Shown here one piece after another: positions 30,302 to 40,195 of a stretch of 64,000 nucleotides of DNA. Below the pieces are notes generated by a model that made no database searches, was not told the DNA's origin, and saw nothing but the letters and a program-made list of their open reading frames with translations. This stretch comes from Ramlibacter alkalitolerans (GTDB lineage Bacteria > Pseudomonadota > Gammaproteobacteria > Burkholderiales > Burkholderiaceae_C): positions 186,001 to 250,000 of the forward strand of contig NZ_JAEQND010000006.1 of the NCBI RefSeq assembly GCF_016722765.1, read 5' to 3'. Numbering within the stretch: position 1 is the first letter of the stretch; each line of letters starts with the position of its first letter. The translations under genes and the position numbers were made by a program.

Positions 30302-31432
30302 TCAGTCGGGGCGGTGGATGTAGCCCGCCACTTCCAGGCCGTAGCCGGCCATGCTGGGCATGCGCCGCGGCGTGCCCATGAGGTTCATGCGCTGCACGCC
30401 CAGCTCGCGCAGGATCTGCGCGCCCACGCCGTAGGTCCGCAGGTCCATGCGCCCGCGCTCGGGCGCATGGGAGGCCTTGGCCGTGCCTTCGAACTGCGCC
30501 AGCAGCTGCTCCGCCGTCTCGCCGCAATTGAGCAGCACCGCCACGCCGTGGCCGGTGGCCGCGATGTGCGTGAGGCTCTGGTCCAGGCTCCACGAATGCA
30601 TCGGCCGCTGGATCTCCAGCGCGTCGAGCACGGAGAGCGGCTCGTGCACCCGCACCGGCACTTCCTGACCGGGCTGCCACGCGCCTTTCACCAGCGCGAG
30701 GTGCAGGCCCTGGCTGGGCTTGTCGCGCCACGCATGGGCGACGAAGTCGCCGAAGGCGGTGGTGATGGGGCGCTCGCCGATCTTGTGCACCAGCGATTCG
30801 TTGCGGCTGCGGTAGTGGATCAGGTCGGCGATGGTGCCGATCTTCAGGCCGTGTTCGGCGGCGAACAGCTGCAGGTCCGGCAGGCGGGCCATGGTGCCGT
30901 CGTCCTTCATGATCTCGCAGATCACCGCGGCGGGCGTGAGCCCCGCGATGGCGGCGAGGTCGCAGCCGGCTTCGGTATGGCCGGCGCGCATCAGCACGCC
31001 GCCGTCGACGGCCTGCAGCGGGAAGATGTGGCCCGGCTGCACCAGGTCGGCGGCCCGGGCGCCGCGCGCGACCGCCGCCTGCACGGTGCGGGCGCGATCC
31101 GCCGCGGAAATGCCGGTGGTGACGCCCTCGGCCGCCTCGATGGAGACGGTGAAGGCCGTGCCCATCTTCGTGCCGTTGCGCGCCACCATGGGCGGCAGTT
31201 GCAGCCGCTCGCAGCGATCGCGCGTGAGCGTGAGGCACACGAGCCCGCGGCCGAAGCGCGCCATGAAATTGATCGCGTCGGGCGAGACATGCTCGGCCGC
31301 CAGCACGAGGTCGCCCTCGTTCTCGCGGTCCTCCTCGTCGACGAGGATCACCATGCGGCCGGCCTTGATCTCGGCGACGATCTCCTCGACGCTGGAGATG
31401 GCGACGGGAGCAACGGGAGTGCGGGCGTTCAT
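30302..31432 (-). CDS. ribB: 3,4-dihydroxy-2-butanone-4-phosphate synthase with degenerate GTP cyclohydrolase II domain (RibBX type)
   Basis: 376 residues. The N-terminal domain (1-210) is an intact DHBP synthase: [34 protein letters not shown], and the acid/His region [18 protein letters not shown]. The C-terminal domain (210-376) aligns in size and end ([19 protein letters not shown], similar to RibA) but lacks the zinc cysteines and the SECLTGD / RCDCG motif; it reads [15 protein letters not shown] there. This is the RibBX architecture known in proteobacteria, so a separate ribA is expected elsewhere. It overlaps ribE by 4 bases. Confidence 0.9.
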   Translation of the reverse strand: MNARTPVAPVAISSVEEIVAEIKAGRMVILVDEEDRENEGDLVLAAEHVSPDAINFMARFGRGLVCLTLTRDRCERLQLPPMVARNGTKMGTAFTVSIEAAEGVTTGISAADRARTVQAAVARGARAADLVQPGHIFPLQAVDGGVLMRAGHTEAGCDLAAIAGLTPAAVICEIMKDDGTMARLPDLQLFAAEHGLKIGTIADLIHYRSRNESLVHKIGERPITTAFGDFVAHAWRDKPSQGLHLALVKGAWQPGQEVPVRVHEPLSVLDALEIQRPMHSWSLDQSLTHIAATGHGVAVLLNCGETAEQLLAQFEGTAKASHAPERGRMDLRTYGVGAQILRELGVQRMNLMGTPRRMPSMAGYGLEVAGYIHRPD

Positions 31433-32058
31433 TGCGGCACCTTTCCGGCGCCCAGCATGCGTTCGACGTAGCGGGCGATCAGGTCGATTTCGAGATTGAC
31501 GCGCGCGCCGGCCTTGACGGCATGCAGCGCCGTGTTTTCGACGGTGTGCGGGATCAGGTTGATGCTCAGCTCGGTGCCGTCGGCGCGGTCCTCGATCGTG
31601 TTGACCGTGAGGCTCACGCCGTTGACGGTGATCGAGCCCTTGTAGGCGAGGTACTTGCCGAGCGCCTGCGGCGCGAGGATGCGCAGCTCCCAGCTTTCGC
31701 CCACCGGCGCCATCTTCGTGACCGCGCCGACGCCGTCGACGTGGCCCGAGACGAGGTGGCCGCCCAGGCGGTCCTGCGGGCGCAGCGCCTTTTCCAGGTT
31801 CACCGGGCCGGGTTGCGCGAGGCCGGCGGTCTTGTCCAGCGATTCGGCGGAAATCTCGATCGTGAAGTGGCCGGCGTTGGCGTCCAGCGAGGTCACCGTC
31901 ATGCAGGCGCCGTTGAGCGCGATGCTGTCGCCCAGCCCCACATCGTCCAGGTAGCCTGCCGGCGCGGTGATGGTCAGCCGCTTGCCGTGCTGCTGCGAAG
32001 ATCCGAGGTCGTCGATGGCGGCGATACGCCCGACGCCGGTGATGATGCCGGTGAACAT
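31429..32058 (-). CDS. ribE: Riboflavin synthase alpha chain
   Basis: Dismutates two 6,7-dimethyl-8-ribityllumazine molecules to riboflavin. 209 residues formed by two lumazine-binding repeats: [16 protein letters not shown] with [14 protein letters not shown], and [15 protein letters not shown] with [19 protein letters not shown] 32058, 18 bases after ribD. Some nomenclatures call this ribC. Confidence 0.96.
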   Translation of the reverse strand: MFTGIITGVGRIAAIDDLGSSQQHGKRLTITAPAGYLDDVGLGDSIALNGACMTVTSLDANAGHFTIEISAESLDKTAGLAQPGPVNLEKALRPQDRLGGHLVSGHVDGVGAVTKMAPVGESWELRILAPQALGKYLAYKGSITVNGVSLTVNTIEDRADGTELSINLIPHTVENTALHAVKAGARVNLEIDLIARYVERMLGAGKVPQ

Positions 32059-32076
32059 CCCTGCATTGTGACAGGC

Positions 32077-33180
32077 CTAGAAGTCCCGCCCGGCGACGCG
32101 GGCCAGGACCCGCAGGTCGGCGCCGACGCGCTCGATCCCGCCGAACTCCAGCGCCACGCCTTGTGCGAGGTCTTCCAGCGGCCCGATATTGACCATGCCG
32201 CGCCCGGGGCCCAGGAGCTTGGGCGCCAGGTAGACCAGGAACTCGTCGACCAGCGCTTCGCGCAGCAGCGAGCCGTTGAGCTTGAAGCCGGCTTCGACGT
32301 GCAGTTCGTTGACGCCGCGCCCGGCCAGGTCCTTCAGCAGCGCGGCCAGGTCCACCTTGCCGCCGGCGCCGGCCAGTTGGCTCACGTGCGCGCTGCGTGC
32401 TTCCAGCGCGGTCTGGGCGTCGGGCTTCGCCTCGGCGGCGTAGATCCACACCGGTCGCCCCGCCACCGAGAAGAGGGCGGCGGCGGGCGGCGTCTGCAGC
32501 CGGCTGTCCACCACCACCAGCGGCGGCTGCTTGCCCACCGGGGCGAGCCGCACGTCGAGGCGAGGGTCGTCGTCCAGCACCGTGCCGATGCCGGTGAGCA
32601 GGGCGCCGGCGCGGGCGCGCCAGGCGTGGCCGTCGGCGCGGGCCGCCTCGCCGGTGATCCACTGGCTGCGGCCGTTGGCCAGGGCCGTCTGGCCGTCCAG
32701 GGAGGCGGCGATCTTCATGCGCACCCAGGGCCGGCCGCGGACCATGCGGCTGAAGAAGCCGATGTTCAGCTCGCGCGATTCACGCGCACCGGGCCCGACC
32801 TCCACCGCCACCCCGGCCGCCCGCAGCCGCGCGAAGCCCTGGCCGGCCACCAGCGGATTGGGGTCGGCGAGCGAGGCGACCACGCGGGCGATCCCGGCGG
32901 CCGCCAGCGCCTCGCAGCACGGGCCGGTGCGGCCATGGTGGGAGCAGGGTTCGAGCGTGACCCAGGCGGTGGCGCCGCGCACGTCCGCGCCGCGCGCCGC
33001 CGCATCGCGCAGCGCCATGATTTCCGCGTGGGCCTGGCCGGCCGGCTGGGTGTGGCCGGTGCCGAGGACGCGCGCCCCGTCGGCCGAGACGATCACGCAG
33101 CCGACGCGGGGGTTGGGCTCGGACAGGCCGATGGCCCGCGCCGCGAGGGCGAGGGCCTGGGCCATGAAGTCGGTGGACAC
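32077..33180 (-). CDS. ribD: Bifunctional pyrimidine deaminase/reductase
   Basis: 367 residues. The N-terminal cytidine deaminase-like domain has zinc ligands in GQAHAEIMAL and VTLEPCSHHGRTGPCCEAL; the C-terminal reductase domain has PWVRMKIAASLDGQTALANG and ELHVEAGFKLNGSLL. Catalyses deamination then ribosyl reduction in riboflavin synthesis. First gene of the rib cluster. No FMN riboswitch fits in the 40-base gap to pilY1; the promoter must lie in or beyond the terminator region upstream. Confidence 0.95.
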   Translation of the reverse strand: MSTDFMAQALALAARAIGLSEPNPRVGCVIVSADGARVLGTGHTQPAGQAHAEIMALRDAAARGADVRGATAWVTLEPCSHHGRTGPCCEALAAAGIARVVASLADPNPLVAGQGFARLRAAGVAVEVGPGARESRELNIGFFSRMVRGRPWVRMKIAASLDGQTALANGRSQWITGEAARADGHAWRARAGALLTGIGTVLDDDPRLDVRLAPVGKQPPLVVVDSRLQTPPAAALFSVAGRPVWIYAAEAKPDAQTALEARSAHVSQLAGAGGKVDLAALLKDLAGRGVNELHVEAGFKLNGSLLREALVDEFLVYLAPKLLGPGRGMVNIGPLEDLAQGVALEFGGIERVGADLRVLARVAGRDF

Positions 33181-33189
33181 GGAAAGGAA

Positions 33190-33214
33190 AAGGGCGGGTT
33201 GTTCGCCCGCCCTT
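33190..33214 (-). terminator. Rho-independent terminator of the pilus operon
   Basis: AAGGGCGGG (33190-33198) pairs with CCCGCCCTT (33206-33214), loop of 7. On the minus strand it is followed by TTTTCCTTTCC, giving a U-rich tail just after the pilY1 stop codon and before ribD. Confidence 0.85.
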
Positions 33215-33220
33215 CTACCA

Positions 33221-36200
33221 TCAATCGCCGTTCAGCTCGCGCCAGGAGATGCGGCGCGGCGGGCCACCGGTCGGGTCGTAGGGCAGTTCCTCGGTGAGGG
33301 TGCGGCCCAGGTCGGTGTGCGTCCCTTCCTCGTTGGTCTCGCCACCGCCGCCTTCGCCGCCGCCGTTGGGGTCGCCGCCCGGGTTCGTTCCGCCGAACGG
33401 CGAGTCGCCGCCGGACAGGCGGATCACGCCCTCCACGGTGCCGTTCTGCGTCTTCACCACCGACGGCCGCGTCGCGACGCAGGTGCACAGTTCCTCGCCG
33501 GCGACGTTCTTGGTGCCCGCCACCGCGCTGCCGGTCTGGTAGTTGAGGTAGTAGAGGAAGCTCTTGGCGTCGACCAGGCTGCTGTCGCCGCTGCAGCCGA
33601 CGACGACGCCGGTGCTGGGCGGTTGCGGCTTGATCGTGGTGAACACCAGCGTCCCGAGCGCCAGCGTCGCATCCGTCACCGAGCGTTCGCCGGGGATCGC
33701 GAAGTCGATGAACCAGCCGTTCTTGACGCTCCAGTCCACCGGGTTCGACGTGACCGTGCGGACCACCTGGCCCGGCGTGCAGATCGAGGTCGGGGCGCCC
33801 TGCGGGCACTCGCCGACCGTCAGCGTCTGCTGGACGAAGTTGCTGCCGCCGGAGCGGGGCGTCGGCAGCCGGACGGCGTCGAGCTTGTCCTTGATCGCGT
33901 ACATCGTTTGCGTCCGCGTGTCGGTCAGGTCGTTGGTGCCGAGGTAGCGGCCCGTGCCCACGATCACCAGGGGCTTGTCACCGATCAGGGCCAGTTCCGG
34001 CTTGGACGTGATCGGCTGCCCGTTGCCGCTCGGGTCCTGCAACTGCACCAGCTGGTGCGCCTCCACGCCCGGCGCGCCGACGGAGTCGTTCACGTCGAAG
34101 CGCCACACGTTGCCCAGCATGTCGCCGCCGTAGATCTCCTCCGTGGTGTTGTTGCTGGCCGGGTTGGTGGCAAAGCCCTCCAGCTTGGCCAGCCCGCTCG
34201 GGTTGTTCGCGCTCCCCGTGCCCGTGCTGATGGTCGTGAGCAGCGCACCGGTGGAAGCATTCAGCACGAACAGCCGGCCGACCCCGTCGTCGTTGTTGTA
34301 GCCGGACGCCAGGATCACCACCCAGGTGCCGTTGCGCAGCTTCGTGATCCGCGCGTTGCTGTAGCTGTAGCCGAGGCCCGCGTTGTTCTTGAACTCCCAC
34401 AGCAGCCGGGGGCTGGCCGGGTTCGTGATGTCGAGCGCGTAGTACGCCTTGCCGCCCTGGTTCAGCCCGCCCACGAGGACGGTGCGCCATTCGCCGGCCG
34501 CGCAGGCCTGCGACGGGGCACTCGGGCAGATGTCGCCCACTTCGGGCGTGCCGTCGACGAAGTAGCGGTGCTTGTTGGCGTAGTCGGTGTCGGCGAGGCG
34601 GTAGATCTCCGGCAGCACCGTGGAGGGGATGAAGCCCCAGCGTTCCCGGCCGGTGAGGGCGTCGAAGGCGTGCAGCATGCCGTCGTTGGCCGCCACGTAG
34701 ACGGTGGGTGCGCGGCTCGCCATGGCGGCCTTGAACGCCGCGAAGCCCGGGTCCAGGTAGTCCTGCAGCGGCTGCTTCACGTACCGCGCTTCGGCCGACA
34801 CGATGTCCCCCAGGACGTGGGCGCGCTGCCGGTAGTAGGTGCCTTCGAACGTGCGGTCGCCGCGCAGGAAGTTCACCAGGTTCTCGCCGGCCCCGCTGGT
34901 CTGCGCGGCGTCCGTCATGCACGTGGCGCCGTTGGTGCAGAACTGCGTCAGGCCCTGGCTGGTGGACACGTACGTGATCGCCGCGCGCGAGAAGTAGCCC
35001 TGTTGCGTGCCGTTCAGCGTGGCCCAGGTGAAGGGGACCAGCGCCGGAGCGCCGGAGACCGTCCCCGCCGTGTAGATGGTGCGCGTGACCGGCGTGCCCT
35101 GCAGCGTCACGATGTTCTGGCCGTCGTTGCCGCCGGCGGAACCGTCGAAGGCGCCGCCGGACGTGTAGTCGGTACGCACGGCATAGCAGACGCCGCCCTG
35201 CTGGAAGGCATCGTTGAGCTTGTAGGCGTGGTTCGCCTGCCAGGCGGTCGTGGCGCAATCGAGCAACTGCATCGCGGACCATTGCTGCCGCGAGAGGGAT
35301 CCGTCCTCCCGGAACCTCTGCATGATCAGCTCGCCGAACCAGTCGATGGACTTGTAGGAGGAACTGAACACGAAGTTGTCGCTGCTCGTGATGTTCGGGT
35401 TCGAGCTCGCGGCGGCCGCGGCCGTGCCCGGACGGGGCGGGTTGTTGATCTGCGAGAGCACGCCGCTGAGGGCGTCGGCCAGCGAGATGGGGTCCGCCGC
35501 GCTGAAGTACGTTCCGTGCCCGTTGACGGCCGCGTGCCACAGGTCGTCGATGTTGGCACTCGAGTCCGGGGCCGGAGCCGGCCAGGTGCAGGTGGTGCCG
35601 ACCGTCATCCAGGGGCAGATGCCGCTGGCGGGGTTGGCGATGCTGCCGTTGGAGACGGCGAAGAAGTCACCCGAGACCTGGCTCCAGTAATCCGGCTGGA
35701 ACACCCTCTGGCCCGAGCGGTCGTTCTGGAAGTTGGAATAGACCATCTGGCCCTGCGCACCGAGGCCGAGGGTGTGGGTGGTCATGTGCTGCTTGTCGCT
35801 GCTGTCGCGGCCGAAGGGCTTCACGTTGTTGGTGCACAGGTCGCTCGCCGTGGTGGCCGGCGGCACGATGGGTCCGGTGCAGGTGCCGGTGCGGTCGACG
35901 CCGGTGTTGATGTCCGGGTCGCGCAGGTCATGGGTGTAGTAGTAGGCGGCAATGTCCGCCAGCGTGTTGGCGGTGCCGCCGTTGGACGTCAGCTGGCACT
36001 CCCTGGCGGTGCCCACCGTGAAGATGGTCGGGCCGGTGCTCGGGGCCACCGCCGTGCAGGAGCCCACGTTCGACCAGGAACTCCACGCGGAGTACGAGCA
36101 GGCCGTGGTGCGGCCCAGCGCGTCCGGCGTGGTGGTCGCCGTGCAACTGGTCACGTTGCTGAGGGTGCCCGGCGTGGTGCCGCAGTTGCGGTACACCGTG

Positions 36201-38536
36201 GTGTTGGTGAAGTTGTTCGCCGAATAGGCCGGGGCGCAGGTCTGGGTGGCTGCGGACGCGGCGAAGCTGTACTGGCATTGCGTCGTCTGGCCCTGGCCGT
36301 TGGGCACCGTCGTGGGCGTGCAGGACGCCGCATTGGTGAAGGAACTCCTCACCGCGTAGCGGCACGAGCGGGCTTGGGCTACGCTGTAGTTGTTGGGGCC
36401 GGGCGACGGGGCCACCGTGCTGCACGAGGTGGCGTCGCCCCAGGTCCCGTCCACGTAGAGGCAGACGGTCGTCGCACCGCCGCTGGTGCCTGTGCTGCAG
36501 GAGCTCACGGGGCTCGGGGTGCCGGTGACGGTGCGACATTCGCGGCGCGACTTGCTGCTGTTGTCCGGCGTACAGCTGCTGACGTTGCTCCAGCCCGTCC
36601 AGGTGTCCCCGCGGTCGTCCGAGGTGCGGGTCTGCAACTGATCGATCCGCTTATTCAACTGCGAGGTCATGGTCTGCAGCTGCGAGATCTGGCGCTGCAA
36701 GGTCCCCAGTTCCGCCATCTGCGTGCTGACGCGCTGCTGCAACTGGCTGCTGCGCGCCTGGTTCTGCGCCTGCGCGCCGTCGTTGTACGGACGCGGCAGC
36801 GGCCCGTCCTGGTTGTCCATGTCGCTCGAGCCGTCCAGCTTCACGCCGCCGCCGCTGTTCCAGAAGCCGTCGGTGGTCAGGATGGTGTAGTTGCGCTGGC
36901 AGGAGAACTGCAGCGGGTCGGTGACGCGCGTGCCGTTCAGCGAGCTGCCGTTCAGCACGCCGGCGTACAGGCGACCGGCCGTGGACAGCGCCGTGCGCAG
37001 GGGCGTGCTGTTGTTCGGCCGCGCCGCGAACAGCTTGGAGTACCAGGTGAATTTCTGGCCGCCGGCGAAGTCGTCGATGTTGACGAAGTCGCTGCCGGTA
37101 TTGTTGTTGATGCTCAGGTAGCCGATGCGATAGCGGCTCCTCAGCGCGATGCTGTCCGCGTCGGTGTCGAGGGCGGAGAAGGCGCGCGAGGTCGCCGTCT
37201 TCATCATCTGCATCCGCGTCCGGTAGTAGGCCCACCAGTTCGCGTAGTTCGTCATCTCCTCCGCGTAGGAGCAGGTGTTGTCGATGCGGCTGGTGCAATC
37301 CGTGCGGCCGACCGCCTTGGTGCTGCTGCCCGGGTACGGATAGCTGTCGTTCGAGCGCGTGATGACGGTCAGGATGTTCTCGCCGGGCACGGGGTTCGTG
37401 CTGCGGCCCGTGCCGTTGCTCCAGTCCGGCGGCGGCACGTTGACGCGTCCGAAGGCCGTGGTCGAGATCGTGACCGTTCCCGTCTTGAGGAGCACGGGCG
37501 AGGCGCTGGTGGTGCCCGGTGCGTACAGCCGGATCCCGCCGTTGCCGGCATTCACCGCGAAGTAGCCGAGGACCGTGCAGTTGCCCGTCCGGGCGAGCGT
37601 GCAGGCGTTGATCCTGCTCACCACGCTGGCCGCCACGTCCGTGCTGGTGCTGCTGCTGGTGCTGGACGCGGAGAGGATTTCCTGGGAATCGACCCGGATG
37701 CTGGTGATGACTGCGCTGGAGGAGTTGGAGAAATCGATCGTCGCCAGGCGCGGCGCCGGGATGCGCGGCCGGTTGAAGGTGGACGACTGCAGGCCTCGGC
37801 AGGTGGTCAGGGTGTTGCTGTTGCACCAGCGCAGCGGAGCGGCGTACTGGAAGTTGCCGGTGGGCACGGCCGACGTCGTGCAGTTGGTCATGGCCGGCGA
37901 ATCGCAGTATTCGCCGGCGATGACCGTGTAGAAGAATGCGCGCGCCTCGAGGTCGGTGCGGGGCCGCTGGCTGTTGGTATCCCGCTGGATGGTGTAGCCG
38001 TCGTACACCACCGACTTCCAGTTGGGCATGCTGGAAGAGGTGTTCGCACCCGTATCGGACGACGTGCCGACCATGCCCGGGTAGCTCGTGACGTCCCGGG
38101 CGCCCGCGTTCGTGTAGTGCACCGGCGGCTGGTAGCGCACCGCCGGGTTGTAGGCCACCCCGTTGAAGGCCGGATTCCGGAACAGGTACGAGGGCAGGCC
38201 CATCGCATCGCCGTTCGACATCGTGGTGGGATGCAGCGGCAGGAGCGTGTTGCTCGCATAGTTGCCGGGCCGGTCGTTGGCCCAGTCGGGAAGGTAGTCC
38301 CAGTCCATGCTGCCGGAGTCGTCCAGCACCATCAGGATGTTCGGCTTGATGTCGACGACCGAACCCACGGCGAAGGTGGGCAGCGGCATCGGCGACAGCT
38401 CGGTCGGGTCGGCCAGCAGCGCGCAGGATGCGGTGACGCCCAGCCCGAAGGCGAGGCCGCGGACCAGCACGCCGCGCACGGGCCGGCCCGCCTTCGCCGC
38501 GGCGGCGGTGTTACATCGCAACATAGGATTGAACAT
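33221..38536 (-). CDS. pilY1: PilY1-type pilus tip adhesin with an inserted Cys-rich repeat region
   Basis: A 1771-residue secreted protein, far longer than P. aeruginosa PilY1 (about 1160). Signal-like N-terminus (GLAFGLGVTASCALLA). A von Willebrand A domain starts with ILMVLDDSGSMDWD (MIDAS D-x-S-x-S, residues 72-76). Inside it, at about 589-635, is a Gln-rich coiled coil, then at about 648-852 some eight short modules with a spaced SC...C pattern (WSNVSSCTP, WGDATSCSTV, SNVGSCTAV), resembling thrombospondin type 1 repeats. The C-terminal beta-propeller is present (PTVYVAANDGMLHAFDALTG, GGDMLGNVWRFDVND). ATG 38536 is behind AGGAGG and overlaps pilX by 26 bases. Confidence 0.9.
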   Translation of the reverse strand: MFNPMLRCNTAAAAKAGRPVRGVLVRGLAFGLGVTASCALLADPTELSPMPLPTFAVGSVVDIKPNILMVLDDSGSMDWDYLPDWANDRPGNYASNTLLPLHPTTMSNGDAMGLPSYLFRNPAFNGVAYNPAVRYQPPVHYTNAGARDVTSYPGMVGTSSDTGANTSSSMPNWKSVVYDGYTIQRDTNSQRPRTDLEARAFFYTVIAGEYCDSPAMTNCTTSAVPTGNFQYAAPLRWCNSNTLTTCRGLQSSTFNRPRIPAPRLATIDFSNSSSAVITSIRVDSQEILSASSTSSSTSTDVAASVVSRINACTLARTGNCTVLGYFAVNAGNGGIRLYAPGTTSASPVLLKTGTVTISTTAFGRVNVPPPDWSNGTGRSTNPVPGENILTVITRSNDSYPYPGSSTKAVGRTDCTSRIDNTCSYAEEMTNYANWWAYYRTRMQMMKTATSRAFSALDTDADSIALRSRYRIGYLSINNNTGSDFVNIDDFAGGQKFTWYSKLFAARPNNSTPLRTALSTAGRLYAGVLNGSSLNGTRVTDPLQFSCQRNYTILTTDGFWNSGGGVKLDGSSDMDNQDGPLPRPYNDGAQAQNQARSSQLQQRVSTQMAELGTLQRQISQLQTMTSQLNKRIDQLQTRTSDDRGDTWTGWSNVSSCTPDNSSKSRRECRTVTGTPSPVSSCSTGTSGGATTVCLYVDGTWGDATSCSTVAPSPGPNNYSVAQARSCRYAVRSSFTNAASCTPTTVPNGQGQTTQCQYSFAASAATQTCAPAYSANNFTNTTVYRNCGTTPGTLSNVTSCTATTTPDALGRTTACSYSAWSSWSNVGSCTAVAPSTGPTIFTVGTARECQLTSNGGTANTLADIAAYYYTHDLRDPDINTGVDRTGTCTGPIVPPATTASDLCTNNVKPFGRDSSDKQHMTTHTLGLGAQGQMVYSNFQNDRSGQRVFQPDYWSQVSGDFFAVSNGSIANPASGICPWMTVGTTCTWPAPAPDSSANIDDLWHAAVNGHGTYFSAADPISLADALSGVLSQINNPPRPGTAAAAASSNPNITSSDNFVFSSSYKSIDWFGELIMQRFREDGSLSRQQWSAMQLLDCATTAWQANHAYKLNDAFQQGGVCYAVRTDYTSGGAFDGSAGGNDGQNIVTLQGTPVTRTIYTAGTVSGAPALVPFTWATLNGTQQGYFSRAAITYVSTSQGLTQFCTNGATCMTDAAQTSGAGENLVNFLRGDRTFEGTYYRQRAHVLGDIVSAEARYVKQPLQDYLDPGFAAFKAAMASRAPTVYVAANDGMLHAFDALTGRERWGFIPSTVLPEIYRLADTDYANKHRYFVDGTPEVGDICPSAPSQACAAGEWRTVLVGGLNQGGKAYYALDITNPASPRLLWEFKNNAGLGYSYSNARITKLRNGTWVVILASGYNNDDGVGRLFVLNASTGALLTTISTGTGSANNPSGLAKLEGFATNPASNNTTEEIYGGDMLGNVWRFDVNDSVGAPGVEAHQLVQLQDPSGNGQPITSKPELALIGDKPLVIVGTGRYLGTNDLTDTRTQTMYAIKDKLDAVRLPTPRSGGSNFVQQTLTVGECPQGAPTSICTPGQVVRTVTSNPVDWSVKNGWFIDFAIPGERSVTDATLALGTLVFTTIKPQPPSTGVVVGCSGDSSLVDAKSFLYYLNYQTGSAVAGTKNVAGEELCTCVATRPSVVKTQNGTVEGVIRLSGGDSPFGGTNPGGDPNGGGEGGGGETNEEGTHTDLGRTLTEELPYDPTGGPPRRISWRELNGD

Positions 38537-39119
38537 AGCTTTCCGTCCTCCTGGGACCCGAGACGCGCACGGTGATGCGGTAGTACACGGCCGTGGCGGC
38601 CTTGAGCGCGATGCCCCCCAGTCCATGCGATCCGCCCGTCGATTCCGAGAGGATCGCGGGCGAGGAGATGCATTCGCCGCCCGAGCCTGGCGGCTGGGCG
38701 AAGGCGCACTGGCGGTGCACGACGTAATAGATGTGGTTCTTGAACTGGTCCTCGCCGGCATCGAAGGAGGCGGGCCCGAGGCTCGTCTGCCAGAAGTCCT
38801 GCCAGCTCTGGGTACCGGTCGGCTTGCTGTTTTCGAGCGTGGCGAAGTAGCCGTTGCTCGGATCGCTGCTGTCGAGCGTGCCGTCGATCGCCTTCTGCCG
38901 CAGCATCGCGAGGGCCTGCTCCACCCCCTTGTCGGATGCGTGCGTCGCCGACTGCTGGAAAGCCAGGTTGCCGGCCACGAGGGTCGCGGTGTCGACGGAA
39001 CGGATCATCGCGATGCCGGCGATCGTCAGCGCCACCAGCACCACGAGCGCCACGATCAGGACGATGCCGCGCTGGCCGGCGCGTGCGACGCGCGAAGATG
39101 GGATTCGACGCTTCAACAT
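38511..39119 (-). CDS. pilX: PilX-type minor pilin
   Basis: 202 residues. Short leader MLKRRIPSSRVARAGQRG, then the pilin helix IVLIVALVVLVALTIAGIAM. Instead of Phe at +1 it has Ile, as in other PilX proteins, and lacks Glu5, which is common in this subclass. The ALAMLRQKA segment and a Cys pair (QCAF ... GECI) follow. It overlaps pilW by 7 bases and pilY1 by 26. Primes pilus assembly together with PilV/W/Y1. Confidence 0.85.
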   Translation of the reverse strand: MLKRRIPSSRVARAGQRGIVLIVALVVLVALTIAGIAMIRSVDTATLVAGNLAFQQSATHASDKGVEQALAMLRQKAIDGTLDSSDPSNGYFATLENSKPTGTQSWQDFWQTSLGPASFDAGEDQFKNHIYYVVHRQCAFAQPPGSGGECISSPAILSESTGGSHGLGGIALKAATAVYYRITVRVSGPRRTESYVQSYVAM

Positions 39120-40195
39120 CCTGGGGGCACCCTCATCCAGACCGTGTTGCGCGAGGGCGCAACGCTTTCGAACGTCTTGTACCGGTAGCACTGCCAGTCG
39201 GCCGCGGCGCTCAGGTCGATCGGCGCCGGCGAGGTTCCGATGCTCCCGGACCACACGCGCGGCGTCGCCGTCACCGGATCGCACTCGCGCTGTTTCGTCG
39301 TGGCGTTGAGCCGCGACTCGTACTGGTTGCTGCGGGTGACCAGCACGAAGCGCACCGCTGGCGCGCGCGCCCACTGGCAGGCGTCCACCGGAGTGCTCTG
39401 GTCCCACAGGTCGATGGCGTCGCGCGTCCCGGCGGCGGCGGTGTCGTGCCCGTACTGCGCGCGCAGGCTCACGATGTTGGCGCCGACGGCCGTCCAGTTC
39501 GCCGCGTTGTTGGTGCGGCAATCCGCCAGCAGGAAGTCGCACGAGGTGAGCGAACCGTTGCGGATGGCGTAGGCGACGATCCGCGGGTTGCGCCCGAGGT
39601 TGTAGAGCGTGGTCGCCGTGGCGTTGAGGGAGTTGACGCTGACCGTGAAGCCTACGACCCCCGTCACGCGCGCCAGTGTGACGGTGCCGGCGCAGGGCGT
39701 CGGCGCAGCCACCACATAGTCGTCCTGCGCGTAGGCGGCGGCGGCGCGGACCGTGTACGCGGAGCCGGCGGTGGCCACGATTTCCTGGCCTTCCGGTTGC
39801 CCGCTGTCGTTGCCGTACACGACCAGAACGCGATCGGTGTTGGGGTCGCCGGCGGGCACCAGGGCCGTCGGGGGATTGATCACGACCGGCGCGAGCGGCA
39901 CGACCGCTCCGGTGGGCACCTGCAGGTTGCAGCCGACCAGGCTGGAAGCGCTGATGCCGTAGCCCGCCTGCACGAGGTCGCGCCGCAGCAGGTGCATCAT
40001 CACCGCCCCGCTGCTCAGGGCGTCGTTGCCGGCGGTGCTGGTGCGCGTGCGCTGGTCGGAGGTGACCAGCACTTCCATCATGATGACCGTCCCGATCATC
40101 GCGATGGCCAAGCCCACCAGGATTTCCACCAGGGTGAAACCTGCCAGCCGCCGGGGCTGGCGGCGTTGCGCGTGCGCACGGTGCAAGGGGTTCAT
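39113..40195 (-). CDS. pilW: PilW-type minor pilin
   Basis: 360 residues, the largest minor pilin here. Prepilin peptidase site RRLAGFTLVEILVGLAIAMI (G/F cut, Glu5 present). A long C-terminal beta region with several Cys. PilW family members carry MHLLRRDLVQAGYGI after the helix, seen here. ATG 40195 overlaps pilV by 4 bases. Confidence 0.87.
   Translation of the reverse strand: MNPLHRAHAQRRQPRRLAGFTLVEILVGLAIAMIGTVIMMEVLVTSDQRTRTSTAGNDALSSGAVMMHLLRRDLVQAGYGISASSLVGCNLQVPTGAVVPLAPVVINPPTALVPAGDPNTDRVLVVYGNDSGQPEGQEIVATAGSAYTVRAAAAYAQDDYVVAAPTPCAGTVTLARVTGVVGFTVSVNSLNATATTLYNLGRNPRIVAYAIRNGSLTSCDFLLADCRTNNAANWTAVGANIVSLRAQYGHDTAAAGTRDAIDLWDQSTPVDACQWARAPAVRFVLVTRSNQYESRLNATTKQRECDPVTATPRVWSGSIGTSPAPIDLSAAADWQCYRYKTFESVAPSRNTVWMRVPPGC

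Noticed and set aside
33181-33220. FMN riboswitch before ribD
   Set aside because: The gap is 40 bases and is filled by a terminator; no RFN element can fit.
32531-38575. A 2014-codon open frame antisense to pilY1 and ribD
   Set aside because: Composition is Arg/Ala/Val-rich without family motifs; it is the shadow of high-GC genes on the other strand.
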